DNA of 64,000 bases from Sinorhizobium fredii (GCF_002944405.1 NZ_CP024307.1:454501-518500), one strand, 5' to 3'; positions 52,782-63,528 are shown, counted from the first letter of the stretch. Translations and numbers: made by a program. Notes: a model not told the origin generated them from the sequence alone.

Positions 52782-54100
52782 CCGACGTTGCTTCTCCCAC
52801 GGTAAGGGTCTCGACCCGTCCCGCCGAAAGCCGCCGCGACATCGGCATAAAGCGCCGCTACGCCGCGGAGCGCCGGTTTCGTGCCTATGGCATCAGCGCC
52901 ATCGTTATCGGCCTGTTCTTCCTGGCGGTCCTTGTCTGGAGTGTTGTCTCGAAAGGCTACACGGCCTTCCAGCAGACGACGATCACGCTGCCGATCGAGT
53001 TTTCCGAAAAGGTGATCGACCCGAAGAACGAGCGCGCGACCGATCCGAAGCAACTGATGACCGCCAATTATCCGGTGCTCGTCCGCGACGCCCTGGTCAA
53101 GCAGCTCGGCATCGACCCGAAGAAGCGGCCGCTTGTGAAACAGGCGAACGACATGGTCTCCGACAGCGTCCGCACGCAGCTGCGTGACATTGTCGTTGCC
53201 GACCCTTCGGTGATCGGCAAGACGATCCCGGTGACGCTGCTCGCCGACGCGAACATCGATTCGGCCTTCAAGGGCCAGATCGACCTCACGGTCGACGAAT
53301 CGAAGCGCAAGGTCAAGGACCAGCAGGTCGCCTGGATGAACCAGCTGGCCGAGGCCGGCGTGCTGAAGAAGAGCTTCAACACCGGCATCTTCACGTTCGG
53401 CGCATCGAGCCGCCCGGAAGCGGCCGGCGTCGGCGTGGCGCTGGTCGGGTCTGCCTATATGATGCTGATCGTCCTCGTCCTGTCGCTGCCGATCGGCGTC
53501 GCCGCCTCGATCTATCTCGAGGAATTCGCGCCGAAGAACCGGCTGACCGACCTGATCGAGGTCAACATCAACAATCTCGCCGCCGTGCCGTCGATCGTCT
53601 ACGGCCTTCTCGGTCTCGCCGTCTTCGTGAATTTCGCCGGCATGCCGCGCTCGGCGGCCCTCGTCGGTGGATTCGTGCTGACCCTGATGACGCTACCGAC
53701 GATCATCATCGCGACGCGCGCCGCGCTGAAGGCCGTGCCGCCGTCGATCCGCTCCGCCGCGCTCGGCCTCGGCGCCTCGAAGATGCAGACGATCTTCCAC
53801 CATGTGCTGCCGCTTGCCATGCCCGGCATCCTGACCGGCACGATCATCGGCCTGGCGCACGCCCTCGGCGAGACGGCGCCGCTGCTCCTGATCGGCATGG
53901 TCGCCTTCGTCGTCGACTATCCGGGCTCGCCGCTCGAACCGTCCACGGCGCTCCCCGTGCAGATCTACATGTGGGCGAACGAGGCTGAGCGCGCCTTCGT
54001 CGAGCGTACCTCGGGGGCGATCATCATCCTGCTGATCTTCCTCGTCATCATGAACCTCGGCGCAATTCTGTTGCGGCGTCGCTTTGAGCGTCGCTGGTAG
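52778..54100 (+). CDS. pstA: phosphate ABC transporter permease PstA
   Basis: A 440-residue permease partner of PstC. An N-terminal helix near residues 40-60 is followed by a long periplasmic segment (to about 215), larger than in E. coli, as is common in alphaproteobacteria. The core has [20 protein letters not shown] near 266-285 and the EAA loop [25 protein letters not shown]. It is translationally coupled to pstC (ATGA) and lies 13 bases before pstB. Confidence 0.95.
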   Translation: MTDVASPTVRVSTRPAESRRDIGIKRRYAAERRFRAYGISAIVIGLFFLAVLVWSVVSKGYTAFQQTTITLPIEFSEKVIDPKNERATDPKQLMTANYPVLVRDALVKQLGIDPKKRPLVKQANDMVSDSVRTQLRDIVVADPSVIGKTIPVTLLADANIDSAFKGQIDLTVDESKRKVKDQQVAWMNQLAEAGVLKKSFNTGIFTFGASSRPEAAGVGVALVGSAYMMLIVLVLSLPIGVAASIYLEEFAPKNRLTDLIEVNINNLAAVPSIVYGLLGLAVFVNFAGMPRSAALVGGFVLTLMTLPTIIIATRAALKAVPPSIRSAALGLGASKMQTIFHHVLPLAMPGILTGTIIGLAHALGETAPLLLIGMVAFVVDYPGSPLEPSTALPVQIYMWANEAERAFVERTSGAIIILLIFLVIMNLGAILLRRRFERRW

Positions 54101-54113
54101 TGGGGTAAGGACT

Positions 54114-54929
54114 ATGAACATCATGTCGGAAGCTGCAGTCGAAAAGGCTCTGGACCAGAAAATGAACACGGTGCCCTTGAAGATGATCGGCAAGGATGTG
54201 TCGGTCTATTACGGCGAGAAGCGCGCGCTCTTCGACGTCAACCTGAATATCCGCGAGAATACCGTGACGGCGCTCATCGGCCCTTCCGGATGCGGCAAGT
54301 CGACCTTCCTGCGGACGCTCAACCGCATGAACGACACGATCGAGAATTGCCGGGTCACCGGCCGGATTACCCTCGACGAGGACGACATCTACGATCCGTC
54401 GATCGACGTGGTGGAACTGCGCGCCCGCGTCGGCATGGTCTTCCAGAAGCCCAATCCGTTCCCAAAGTCGATCTATGAGAATGTTTCCTACGGGCCGCGC
54501 ATCCACGGCCTGGCCCGCACGAAGGCCGATTTCGATGAGATCGTCGAAACGAGCCTGCAGAAGGCGGGCCTGTGGAATGAGGTGAAGGACCGCCTGCAGG
54601 AGCCGGGGACGGGTCTTTCCGGCGGCCAGCAACAGCGCCTCTGCATCGCCCGCGCCGTTGCCGTCAGCCCGGAAGTGATTCTCATGGACGAGCCCTGCTC
54701 GGCCCTCGACCCGATCGCCACGGCCAAGGTCGAAGAGCTCATTCACGAGCTGCGCGCCAATTTCACCATCGTCATCGTGACCCACTCGATGCAGCAGGCG
54801 GCCCGCGTCTCGCAGCGCACCGCCATGTTCCACCTCGGCAATCTTGTCGAGGAGAACGACACCGACAAGATGTTCACCAATCCGGACGACCAGCGCACCC
54901 AGGATTACATCATGGGCCGCTTCGGCTGA
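54114..54929 (+). CDS. pstB: phosphate ABC transporter ATPase PstB
   Basis: A 271-residue ATPase. Walker A is [11 protein letters not shown] (about residues 62-72), Q loop [11 protein letters not shown], signature [14 protein letters not shown] near 170-183, Walker [14 protein letters not shown] and the switch [10 protein letters not shown]. The family-typical [13 protein letters not shown] is present. It powers PstCA and takes part in phosphate signalling with PhoU. ATG 54114 follows GGGGTAAGG. Confidence 0.97.
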   Translation: MNIMSEAAVEKALDQKMNTVPLKMIGKDVSVYYGEKRALFDVNLNIRENTVTALIGPSGCGKSTFLRTLNRMNDTIENCRVTGRITLDEDDIYDPSIDVVELRARVGMVFQKPNPFPKSIYENVSYGPRIHGLARTKADFDEIVETSLQKAGLWNEVKDRLQEPGTGLSGGQQQRLCIARAVAVSPEVILMDEPCSALDPIATAKVEELIHELRANFTIVIVTHSMQQAARVSQRTAMFHLGNLVEENDTDKMFTNPDDQRTQDYIMGRFG

Positions 54930-54975
54930 TCGCCCGAAAACCCACCGCGAAGAGTGCGCCCTCGAGGAACCGTAG

Positions 54976-55689
54976 ATGTCTCACCCCCACATAACGACAG
55001 CCTTCGACGAAGAGCTTAAATATCTGACGCGCCGGATCTCGGAGATGGGCGGCCAGGCCGAGCAGATGGTGGCGGATTCAGTCCGGGCTCTGGTGAATTC
55101 CGATCTGGCGCTCGCCCAGAAGGTCATTTCCGACGATGCAATCTTGGACGACGCCGAGCGCCAGATCGGCGAAAAGGCGATCGTCACCATCGCCAAGCGA
55201 CAGCCGATGGCCGCGGATCTCCGCGAGATCATGGGGTCGATCCGGATCGCCGCCGATCTCGAGCGCGTCGGCGACCTCGGCAAGAACACTGCCAAGCGCG
55301 TCATCGCGGTTGCCGGCTCCGGCATTCCGCGCAAGCTGGCGCGCGGTCTCGAGCACCTCGCCGAACTCGCCCTGATCCAGCTCAAGGAGGTCCTCGACGT
55401 TTACGCCTCGCGTTCGCCGGAGAAGGCAAACAGCATCCGCGAACGCGACGAGGAGATCGACGCGATTTACACCTCGTTGTTCCGCGAGCTGTTGACCTAC
55501 ATGATGGAGGATCCGCGCAACATCACCCCCTGCACGCATCTCCTTTTCTGCGCCAAGAACATCGAGCGTATCGGCGACCACGCCACCAATATCGCCGAAA
55601 CCATCTACTACATGGCGACGGGCGCCCAGCCGCAGGGCGAGCGGCCGAAGGACGACATGACGTCAACGCTCGGATCCGTCACCGACTGA
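54976..55689 (+). CDS. phoU: phosphate signalling protein PhoU
   Basis: A 237-residue all-helical protein with two repeated three-helix PhoU domains. Metal-binding E/D-rich patterns occur in DDAERQIGEKA and IRIAADLERVGDLGKNTAKR of the first half and in FCAKNIERIGDHATNIAE of the second. It connects PstB to PhoR and represses the regulon under phosphate excess. The gene lies 46 bases after pstB and 45 before phoB, in the expected operon order. Confidence 0.97.
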   Translation: MSHPHITTAFDEELKYLTRRISEMGGQAEQMVADSVRALVNSDLALAQKVISDDAILDDAERQIGEKAIVTIAKRQPMAADLREIMGSIRIAADLERVGDLGKNTAKRVIAVAGSGIPRKLARGLEHLAELALIQLKEVLDVYASRSPEKANSIRERDEEIDAIYTSLFRELLTYMMEDPRNITPCTHLLFCAKNIERIGDHATNIAETIYYMATGAQPQGERPKDDMTSTLGSVTD

Positions 55690-55734
55690 GGGGACACCCG
55701 CCAATCATGAATCTAGGCAAGGAGTCGTAACTGA

Positions 55735-56418
55735 ATGTTGCCGAAGATAGCCGTTGTCGAGGACGAGGAAGCGCTCAGCGTGCTGCTGCGCTACAATCTC
55801 GAGGCTGAGGGCTTCGAGGTCGATACGATCTTTCGCGGCGACGAAGCGGAGATCCGCCTGCAGGAGCGCTTGCCCGACCTTCTCATCCTCGACTGGATGC
55901 TGCCCGGCGTCTCCGGCATCGAGCTTTGCCGCCGTCTCCGACAGCGCCCGGAGACCGAGCGGCTGCCGATCATCATGCTGACGGCGCGCGGCGAGGAAAG
56001 CGAGCGGGTGCGAGGCCTTGCGACCGGTGCCGACGACTACGTCGTCAAGCCGTTCTCGACGCCGGAGCTGATGGCGCGGGTCAAGGCGATGCTCCGGCGG
56101 GCGAAGCCTGAAGTGCTGTCGACGGTGCTTCGCTGCGGCGACATAGAGCTCGACCGCGAAACCCATCGCGTGCATCGTCGCACCCGCGAAGTGAGGCTCG
56201 GCCCGACGGAGTTCCGGCTCCTGGAGTTCCTGATGGCCTCGCCAGGCCGCGTCTTCTCCCGCTCGCAGCTGCTCGACGGCGTCTGGGGGCACGACATCTA
56301 TGTCGACGAGCGAACGGTCGACGTCCATGTCGGCCGGCTGCGCAAGGCTCTGAATTTCTCCAATATGCCCGATGTGATCAGGACGGTGCGCGGCGCCGGC
56401 TATTCGTTGGAAAGCTGA
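55735..56418 (+). CDS. phoB: phosphate regulon response regulator PhoB
   Basis: A 227-residue OmpR-type regulator. The receiver domain shows the acidic pair EDE at residues 9-11, the phospho-acceptor Asp in LILDWMLPG near 53, and the lysine in YVVKPFSTPEL near 105. The winged-helix DNA-binding half has GPTEFRLLEFLMASPGRVFSR, DERTVDVHVGRLRKAL and VRGAGYSL. ATG 55735 is preceded by AAGGAGT. It closes the phoR-pstSCAB-phoU-phoB unit, and a hairpin follows. Confidence 0.97.
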   Translation: MLPKIAVVEDEEALSVLLRYNLEAEGFEVDTIFRGDEAEIRLQERLPDLLILDWMLPGVSGIELCRRLRQRPETERLPIIMLTARGEESERVRGLATGADDYVVKPFSTPELMARVKAMLRRAKPEVLSTVLRCGDIELDRETHRVHRRTREVRLGPTEFRLLEFLMASPGRVFSRSQLLDGVWGHDIYVDERTVDVHVGRLRKALNFSNMPDVIRTVRGAGYSLES

Positions 56419-56452
56419 CGCTTGCGCTGCTTTTCCGGCGTTCCAAAGTGAT

Positions 56453-56473
56453 AAGGGGCCCGACGGGCCCCTT
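56453..56473. terminator. hairpin between convergent phoB and gcrA
   Basis: A perfect stem AAGGGGCCCG / CGGGCCCCTT with a one-base centre. It lacks a U run on either strand, so it may act as a bidirectional but weak terminator or mRNA end structure. Confidence 0.5.
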
Positions 56474-56501
56474 CATGCGTCCTTGTTATTGCTCCGACCG
56501 A

Positions 56502-57020
56502 TCAGCGCGCGCGGCGCCGCTCGGCCGAGGGCTGGTAGGCGAGGCGAGCGTGGTAGCTGCAATAGGGGGAGGATTCCGGCGAGTCGTTGCCGCAGAAGTG
56601 GAATTCTTCCTTGAGCGGGTCGCCGATCGGCCATTTGCAGGTCCGCTCGGTCAGCTGGGTGAGTTCCAGCCGGCGCGACATCGGCACGACAATGTTGGTG
56701 TCGAGTGCGAGATCCTGCTCCGCCACCAGATCGACGGCGACCTCTTCCTTGAGCACGGCCGTGCCGGCAGCGCGGGTAACCGTCCGGGTCACGGCGCGTG
56801 CCGCGTAGTTCGGGGCGCGGGGCGCCGAGGTCGTCCGCTTGGGACGAGCCGCCGCTGTCGCTCCGCCGGCCTTGGCGCGGCCTGGCAGGCTCAACCGATG
56901 AACCTTGCCGATCACCGCGTTACGGCTGACGCCTCCCAGCTGCGCCGCGATCTGGCTCGCGCTTAGGCCCTCGGACCATAGCTTCTTCAGCTTCTCAACC
57001 CGCTCGTCCGTCCAGTTCAT
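56502..57020 (-). CDS. gcrA: cell-cycle regulator GcrA
   Basis: A 172-residue alphaproteobacterial transcription factor that cooperates with CcrM methylation at GANTC sites and with sigma-70. The N-terminal helix-turn-helix MNWTDERVEKLKKLWSEGLS and ASQIAAQLGGVSRNAVIGKV covers residues 1-40. A basic, alanine-rich linker follows. The C-terminal sigma-binding part has TCKWPIGDP near 129-137 and FCGN and YCSYHARLAY after it. ATG 57020 gives exactly the conserved start; ATG 57065 is not needed. It is divergent from argD across a GANTC-rich region. Confidence 0.95.
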   Translation of the reverse strand: MNWTDERVEKLKKLWSEGLSASQIAAQLGGVSRNAVIGKVHRLSLPGRAKAGGATAAARPKRTTSAPRAPNYAARAVTRTVTRAAGTAVLKEEVAVDLVAEQDLALDTNIVVPMSRRLELTQLTERTCKWPIGDPLKEEFHFCGNDSPESSPYCSYHARLAYQPSAERRRAR

Positions 57021-57054
57021 GTCTGCACTCCCCGTTCTCGGCGTTGGGATGGCA

Positions 57055-57285
57055 GAATCCATCACCGTTCTCCGGAAAAGCCCCGGAGTTACAACGCGAT
57101 AACTATTTTGGTGACTAGGTCCGCCGCATGCGTCTAGTAATTGAATATTAACCTACCGGCCGGGTGACTCCGTGGCAAGAGTCGCCGGAATCGCGCCGAA
57201 TCGATTTCGCAGTTTTCCCCAACTTGCTGTCGGATAGTTGCATTTTTGCAAGCCCCGCATCGGGATTTTTTCGCGGTGCGGAATC
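57055..57285. promoter_or_regulatory. cluster of GANTC (CcrM) sites in the gcrA / argD divergent region
   Basis: Six GANTC sites occur at 57055, 57166, 57179, 57188, 57198 and 57281; four of these lie within 37 bases. One site is expected in about 256 random bases. The stretch from 57021 to 57434 otherwise contains a possible argD promoter (TTGACA at 57320 and AATAGT 17 bases later). Confidence 0.75.
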
Positions 57286-57434
57286 CGGGCCGGCGCGACT
57301 GTTGCAAGCCTTGGTTTTGTTGACATTGCGCCGCGATATGGGAATAGTGCCTGCGCCGCCGAAAGGCGGCATTTTTGATTTTTGTCGGGCCGATACGTCC
57401 GACAGCGATGCCGATGACGAAGGAGATGCTGATC

Positions 57435-58634
57435 ATGGCCGCAACACCGCCGCTCTACGACACCTATCTGCGTGCGCCGTTGCGTTTCGAGCGAGGCGAG
57501 GGCGTCTGGCTGATTGCCGAAGACGGCACCCGCTATCTCGACTTTGCAGCCGGCGTCGCGGTTAATTCGCTCGGCCATGCCCATCCTCATCTCGTCGAAG
57601 CGCTGAAAGCGCAGGCGGAGAAGCTCTGGCATGTGTCCAATCTCTACGATGTTCCCGGCCAGGAGAGCCTGGCGCAGCGGCTGACGGCGGTCACCTTCGC
57701 CGATCGAGTGTTCTTCACCAATTCCGGTGCGGAAGCGCTCGAATGTGCGATCAAGACGGCGCGCCGCTACCATTTCGCCAAGGGCCATCCGGAGCGGTTC
57801 CACATCATCACCTTCGAAGGCGCCTTCCACGGCCGCACCATCGCGACGATTGCCGCCGGCGGCCAGCAGAAATACATCGAAGGGTTCGGGCCGAAGGCTC
57901 CGGGCTTCTATCAGGTGCCGTTCGGCGACATCGCCGCCGTCAAGACCGCGATCAACGACGAGACCGCTGCAATCCTGGTCGAGCCGATCCAGGGCGAGGG
58001 CGGCATTCGCCTCGCTTCGAAAGAATTCATGCAGGAACTGCGCGCGCTCTGCGACGAGTTCGGGCTGCTGTTGATCCTCGACGAGGTCCAGTGCGGCGTC
58101 GGCCGCACAGGCAAGCTCTTCGCGCATGAATGGTCGGGCATCAAGCCGGACATCATGGCCGTCGCCAAGGGCATCGGCGGCGGCTTCCCTCTCGGCGCCT
58201 GCCTGGCAACGGAAGCGGCGGCGGCCGGCATGGTGGCCGGCACCCACGGCTCCACCTACGGCGGCAATCCGCTGGCGATGGCGGTCGGCAATGCGGTGCT
58301 CGATGTCGTCCTGGCCGATGGTTTCCTGGAGAATGTCAGCGACGTGGGATTGGTGTTCCGCCAGGGGCTTGCCTCGCTCAAGGATCGCTTCCCCGACGTG
58401 ATCGAGGAGATCCGCGGCGACGGCCTGATGCTCGGCATCAAGGCAAAGGTGCCTTCCGCCGACTTCCTGAAGGCGATCCGCGCCGAGAAGCTGCTTGCCG
58501 TGCCGGCCGGTGAGAACGTGCTGCGGCTGTTGCCGCCGTTGATCACCACGCCCGCCGAAGCGCGCGAGGGGCTGGCACGACTCGAGCGTGCCGCCGAGGC
58601 GGTGCGCGCCAAGAGCGGAACGGCCGCGGCCTGA
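57435..58634 (+). CDS. argD: acetylornithine aminotransferase
   Basis: A 399-residue class III PLP-dependent aminotransferase acting in arginine synthesis (and possibly as succinyldiaminopimelate aminotransferase). Key parts are [15 protein letters not shown] (near residues 95-109), [11 protein letters not shown] near 136, [14 protein letters not shown] near 215-228 with the cofactor Asp, and the PLP lysine in [13 protein letters not shown] near 244. ATG 57435 ([11 protein letters not shown]) has AAGGAG upstream; earlier ATGs in frame would add non-conserved residues. argF follows after 49 bases. Confidence 0.95.
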   Translation: MAATPPLYDTYLRAPLRFERGEGVWLIAEDGTRYLDFAAGVAVNSLGHAHPHLVEALKAQAEKLWHVSNLYDVPGQESLAQRLTAVTFADRVFFTNSGAEALECAIKTARRYHFAKGHPERFHIITFEGAFHGRTIATIAAGGQQKYIEGFGPKAPGFYQVPFGDIAAVKTAINDETAAILVEPIQGEGGIRLASKEFMQELRALCDEFGLLLILDEVQCGVGRTGKLFAHEWSGIKPDIMAVAKGIGGGFPLGACLATEAAAAGMVAGTHGSTYGGNPLAMAVGNAVLDVVLADGFLENVSDVGLVFRQGLASLKDRFPDVIEEIRGDGLMLGIKAKVPSADFLKAIRAEKLLAVPAGENVLRLLPPLITTPAEAREGLARLERAAEAVRAKSGTAAA

Positions 58635-58683
58635 GGTCGCGACGGACGGTCGATTACCGGTTTATGACAGGAACTACAGCATT

Positions 58684-59601
<918 letters not shown>

Positions 59602-60005
59602 CGGGACCGTTCGAGGGCCAGGCCGGGCTATTGAAATCGGAGAGCGGTGACACGATCTAGGCGATGTGCGGGAGAGTTCGGCCGCTGCGCCGTTTCTCGC
59701 CACAGCGCGTTTCAGCGGATCCGCCGCATACGGGGCGCTTCCGGAGCCGCGCTTGCCTGCTGGACAAATCGGTCCATGCCGGGATCAAATAGGATAAGCG
59801 GCAGTTAGAGACGGAGTGCGTCGATCGGCGCTCTCGATGTCACGAGCAATGCACGGTGTCATGCGAACGTTGCGCCTCTCGATCGAGACGCAGCGGTGCA
59901 ACGAACGGCAGGGTGTGCGCGGCTGCTCTTGCATCCGCAGGATGGAAGTTCGATCACGGCGACGGCGGGTTGCTTGGCCGCTGTGATCCATGCAAGGAGC
60001 AAACG
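59602..60005. other. argF-hslO intergenic region
   Basis: About 400 bases without a supported gene. A 12-base perfect palindrome TCTCGATCGAGA lies at 59877-59888 and is extended by matching GC pairs outside one mismatch. Its place about 120 bases before hslO would suit an operator, but no regulator can be named. No clear terminator for argF was seen. Confidence 0.45.
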
Positions 60006-61001
60006 ATGACAGAGACAGCACCGGGACTTGGCGAGTTCGATTTTGCCGGTGACGACCACGTCGTTCCCTTCCAGGTCGAGGGCCTCGACGTGCGTGGCCG
60101 AGCCGTGCAGCTCGGCCCGATGCTCGACGCTATCCTCGAGCGGCACAGCTACCCGCTGCCGGTGGCGCGGCTGGTTGCCGAAACCGTCGTGCTGACGGTC
60201 CTGCTCGGTACCTCGCTCAAGTTCGACGGCAAGCTGATCGTCCAGACCCAGGGCGATGGGCCGGTCGATCTCGTCGTTGCCGATTTCTCCACCCCGGATC
60301 GGGTCCGCGCCTATGCGCGCTACGACGAGGAAGCGCTTGCCGCCGCCGAGAAGGGCGGCCGCTCGCAGCCGCACGAACTGCTCGGCAACGGCATCCTTGC
60401 CTTCACCATCGACCAGGGCGCCCATACCCAGCGCTACCAGGGCATTGTCGCGCTTGACGGCGCGACGCTCGAAGAGATCGCTGCGGTCTATTTCCGCCAA
60501 TCGGAACAGATACCGACCAAGGTTCGCCTCGCCGTCGCCGAACTGCTCGACCGGGACGAAAACGGCAAGCCGCGGCATCGCTGGCGCGCCGGCGGCATGG
60601 TGGCGCAGTTCCTGCCCGAGGCGTCCGAGCGCATGCGCCAGCCGGATCTGCCTGGCGGCGATGGCGATGACGGCGACGCCAGCCTGCTCTTCGAGGAAGA
60701 CGATCTCTGGGCGGAAGCCAAGGTGATGGTGGATACGATCGATTCCGACGAGCTGACCGATCCTACCGTCGGCACCGAGCGTCTGCTATATCGTCTGTTC
60801 CACGAACGGGGCGTGCGCGTCTACCAGCCGCAGGCCGTCTACGATCGCTGCAGCTGCTCGCGTGACAAGATACGCGAGGTCCTGGAGGGACTGAGCGAGG
60901 AGGATATCGAGCACAGCATCGAGGACGGCGAGATCAAGGTCACCTGCGAGTTCTGCTCCACCGACTATCGCTTCGAGGCGAGCGAGGTGCGATCTCAATA
61001 A
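60006..61001 (+). CDS. hslO: redox-regulated chaperone Hsp33
   Basis: A 331-residue cytoplasmic holdase activated by oxidation. The N-terminal domain is recognisable by LTVLLGTSLKFDGKLIVQTQ near residues 60-79 and the linker with charged residues follows. The C-terminal zinc switch has the pattern CxC in DRCSCSRDKI near 286 and CxxC in VTCEFCSTDY near 318. ATG 60006 has AAGGAGC at ideal spacing, while the frame reaches upstream without conservation. Confidence 0.95.
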   Translation: MTETAPGLGEFDFAGDDHVVPFQVEGLDVRGRAVQLGPMLDAILERHSYPLPVARLVAETVVLTVLLGTSLKFDGKLIVQTQGDGPVDLVVADFSTPDRVRAYARYDEEALAAAEKGGRSQPHELLGNGILAFTIDQGAHTQRYQGIVALDGATLEEIAAVYFRQSEQIPTKVRLAVAELLDRDENGKPRHRWRAGGMVAQFLPEASERMRQPDLPGGDGDDGDASLLFEEDDLWAEAKVMVDTIDSDELTDPTVGTERLLYRLFHERGVRVYQPQAVYDRCSCSRDKIREVLEGLSEEDIEHSIEDGEIKVTCEFCSTDYRFEASEVRSQ

Positions 61002-61013
61002 AGGCGGGCGGCT

Positions 61014-61115
61014 AATGCATGTCGCCCAAAAGTGTGCAGCGGTTTTGGGATAACGACATGCACAAAAACAAAGACCTAAGGCGCGCCGCGTGAATACGTT
61101 TGAACGCGACGGGCT
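61014..61115. repeat. palindromic mosaic repeat between hslO and apaG
   Basis: Nested inverted arms: TGCATGTCG (61016) with CGACATGCA (61054), and inside them CCCAAAA (61025) with TTTTGGG (61043), forming one long hairpin. A second stem of GGCGCGCCGCG and related bases follows at 61080-61115. The sequence looks like a repeat family I know from rhizobial intergenic regions. It separates convergent hslO and apaG. Confidence 0.65.
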
Positions 61116-61508
61116 TTAGTTCAGCGTCCGCACCAGTCCGGGAGAATCGAGCGAGAAGGCGGGGATGGCGACATTGAAGGTCTCTCCGTCTTCGGCCTCC
61201 ATGCTGTAGTGGCCGAACATGACGCCGGAGGGGGTGTCGAGCGGGCAGCCGGAGGAATATTCGTAGGTGTCGCCGGGATTGAGCAGCGGCTGCTCGCCGA
61301 TGACGCCTGGACCGCTGACCTCGTCCACCTGGCCGTTCTCGTCGGTGATGTGCCAGTAGCGGGTCATCAGCCGAACCGCGATTTCGGAATGGTTCGAGAT
61401 GACGATGCGGTAGCCCCAGACATAGCGGCTATCATCCGGATCCGATTGTTCTTCGAGATAGTACGGCTCCACCGTGACCTCTATGTCGCGTGTCAGCGCA
61501 CGGTACAT
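61116..61508 (-). CDS. apaG: ApaG (CorD) protein
   Basis: A 130-residue immunoglobulin-like beta-sandwich protein. The family traits are [12 protein letters not shown] and [13 protein letters not shown] near the start, [25 protein letters not shown] (about residues 50-74), and [23 protein letters not shown] (about 78-100). ApaG is linked to divalent cation homeostasis in gammaproteobacteria; its binding partner is unclear. ATG 61508 ([11 protein letters not shown]) has AGGATG at fitting distance; the ATG three codons upstream is weaker. Confidence 0.93.
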   Translation of the reverse strand: MYRALTRDIEVTVEPYYLEEQSDPDDSRYVWGYRIVISNHSEIAVRLMTRYWHITDENGQVDEVSGPGVIGEQPLLNPGDTYEYSSGCPLDTPSGVMFGHYSMEAEDGETFNVAIPAFSLDSPGLVRTLN

Positions 61509-61619
61509 GTTCGACATCCTGTTTCAAAACTGCTCGAGTATCATACAGCGATAAGGTTTCGTGAAGAATAACGGCAGGATTATACGGGTCCTTACGATTT
61601 TCACGCAAGGCAGGGGAAT

Positions 61620-62234
61620 ATGCTCGACGGCGCGGCGCGCAGGCATCTCGATCCTATCCTGAACCGGCTCGGCGCCGCCCTCGCCAAGCGGGGCTTGGGC
61701 GCCGATGCGGTCACGGTCGCCGGCCTTTGTCTTGGACTTGCCGCGGCCGTCCTGATTGCCTTGCATTACTACGTGGCGGGTGCGGCTCTCATTCTCCTGA
61801 GCCGGCTTTGCGACGGCCTCGACGGGGCAGTGGCGCGCGCGAGCCGCAAGACCGATTTCGGCGGTTTTCTCGACATCGTTCTCGACTTCGCCTTCTATGG
61901 CGCGATCCCGCTGGCCTTCATCGCCGCCGATCCGGCGGCCAACGGGTTTGCCGGGGGGCTCTTGCTCTTCGCTTTCTATGTCAACGGCTCGAGCTTCCTC
62001 GCCTTCGCCGCGATCGCCGAGAAGCGCGCACTGTCGACCGAGATCCGTGGTGCGAAGTCGATCTACTTCACCACCGGGCTTGCGGAGGCGACCGAGACGA
62101 TCGTCTTCTTCGTGGCCGTCTGCCTGTTTCCGCACCGGTTCCCTGTGCTGGCGGCGATATTCGCCGTCCTATGCCTCTACACTGCCCTGTCGCGCATCGT
62201 TCTCGCGCGTCTCACCTTTCGTGACGGGTCATGA
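61620..62234 (+). CDS. CDP-alcohol phosphatidyltransferase family protein, canonical motif
   Basis: A 204-residue membrane protein with about six helices. The complete active-site motif is present: Asp65, Asp68-Gly69, Ala72-Arg73, then a glycine pair and Asp85 and Asp89 (RLCDGLDGAVAR, FGGFLDIVLDF). The acceptor alcohol is not visible; glycerol phosphate, inositol phosphate and others are possible. Unlike the gene at 42.6 kb, no metal ligand is changed. It overlaps the metZ terminator at its 3' end and is convergent with metZ. Confidence 0.88.
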   Translation: MLDGAARRHLDPILNRLGAALAKRGLGADAVTVAGLCLGLAAAVLIALHYYVAGAALILLSRLCDGLDGAVARASRKTDFGGFLDIVLDFAFYGAIPLAFIAADPAANGFAGGLLLFAFYVNGSSFLAFAAIAEKRALSTEIRGAKSIYFTTGLAEATETIVFFVAVCLFPHRFPVLAAIFAVLCLYTALSRIVLARLTFRDGS

Positions 62235-62262
62235 AAAAGCCGCCCGGCGGGGCCGGGCGGCT
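62234..62262 (-). terminator. rho-independent terminator of metZ
   Basis: On the minus strand AGCCGCCCGGC / GCCGGGCGGCT, with a three-base loop, is followed by TTTTTC. It lies 24 bases after the metZ stop and its T run touches the stop codon of the opposite gene. Confidence 0.85.
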
Positions 62263-62285
62263 GAGGTCACCTGAAATTGGACGGT

Positions 62286-63470
62286 TCAGGCGCGGATCGA
62301 CTTCAGTCCCTTGGCGAAATCCTCGACAAGGTCGTCGCTGTCTTCGATCCCGGCCGAGAACCGTACGGTTCCGGCCGAGATGCCGAGTTCGGTACGGGCC
62401 TCGTCGGTGAGGTTCTTGTGCGTCGTCGTCGCCGGATGTGTAATCAGGCTCTTGGAATCGCCGAGATTGTTGGAAATCCGCACGATCTCAAGGGCGTTCT
62501 GCAGCGCGAAGGCCGCATCCTTGCCGCCCTTCAGCTCGAAGGCGACCAGCGTCGAGCCGCCGGTCATCTGCTTGGCGATGATGTCGGCCTGCGGATGGTC
62601 CTTGCGGCCCGGATAGATGACGCGCGCCACCTGGGGCTGCTCAGCGAGGAAGTCGGCGATGCGGCGGGCGTTTTCCGTCTGCTGCCTGACGCGCAGCGGC
62701 AGCGTTTCGATGCCCTTGAGCAACGTCCAGGCGTTGAAGGGCGACATGGCAGGGCCGGTGTGGCGGAAATAGTCGTGCAGGTTCTCGTCGATCCATTCCT
62801 TGTCGGCAAGCACGACGCCGCCGAGGCAGCGGCCCTGGCCATCGATATGCTTGGTGGCGGAATAGACGACGACATGGGCGCCCAGCTCCAGCGGCTTCTG
62901 GAAGAGCGGCGTCGCGAAGACATTGTCGACCACGAGCTTGGCGCCCACCTGGTCGGCGAGCCTGGCGACGCCGGCGATGTCGATCACCTCCAGCGTCGGG
63001 TTGGTCGGGCTCTCGAGGAAGAAGACCTTGGTGTTCGGCCGCACCGCCTTTTCCCAGTTGGCAAGCTCGCGGCCGTCGACCAGCGTGCATTCGACGCCGT
63101 ATTTCGGAGCGAGCGTTTCGACCACCCAGCGGCAGGAGCCGAAGAGGGCGCGGGCGGCGACGATGTGGTCTCCCGCCTTGACCTGGCAGAGGATCGCCGC
63201 CGAAACCGCCGCCATACCGGAGGCCGTGGCGCGCGCATCCTCGGCGCCTTCGAGCATGCACATGCGCTTCTCAAACATGTCGTTGGTCGGGCTTCCGTAG
63301 CGGGCATAGATGAAGCCGTCGGTCTCGCCCTTGAAGCGGGCTTCCGCCGCTTCCGAGCTTTCGTAGACGAAGCCCTGTGTCAGGAAGATCGCTTCCGAGG
63401 TCTCGCCGTGCTGCGAGCGGGTGGTCCCGCCGTGGACGAGTTGGGTTGCCGGGCGCCAGGTCTTGCTCAT
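62286..63470 (-). CDS. metZ: O-succinylhomoserine sulfhydrylase
   Basis: A 394-residue PLP enzyme of the Cys/Met metabolism family making homocysteine from O-succinylhomoserine and sulfide. Motifs are the start THxLVHGG-like ATQLVHGGTTRS, EGAEDARATASGMAAVSAA near residues 76-94, the cofactor Asp region VVDNVFATPLFQKP near 180, and the PLP lysine in YSATKHIDGQGRCLGG near 200-215. ATG 63470 was chosen; the upstream ATG at 63524 would lie inside the riboswitch leader. A SAM-II riboswitch and a terminator precede it, so S-adenosylmethionine should repress it. Confidence 0.95.
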   Translation of the reverse strand: MSKTWRPATQLVHGGTTRSQHGETSEAIFLTQGFVYESSEAAEARFKGETDGFIYARYGSPTNDMFEKRMCMLEGAEDARATASGMAAVSAAILCQVKAGDHIVAARALFGSCRWVVETLAPKYGVECTLVDGRELANWEKAVRPNTKVFFLESPTNPTLEVIDIAGVARLADQVGAKLVVDNVFATPLFQKPLELGAHVVVYSATKHIDGQGRCLGGVVLADKEWIDENLHDYFRHTGPAMSPFNAWTLLKGIETLPLRVRQQTENARRIADFLAEQPQVARVIYPGRKDHPQADIIAKQMTGGSTLVAFELKGGKDAAFALQNALEIVRISNNLGDSKSLITHPATTTHKNLTDEARTELGISAGTVRFSAGIEDSDDLVEDFAKGLKSIRA

Positions 63471-63490
63471 GCGACGATCACCTTCAGAAC

Positions 63491-63519
63491 AAAAAAACCG
63501 GCCGCGAAACGACCGGTTT
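63491..63519 (-). terminator. terminator stem in the metZ leader
   Basis: On the minus strand AAACCGGTCG, a short loop and CGGCCGGTTTTTTT form a strong stem with a U run. It lies between the SAM-II aptamer and the metZ start and may end transcription when S-adenosylmethionine is bound. Confidence 0.75.
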
Positions 63520-63528
63520 GACACCCGG

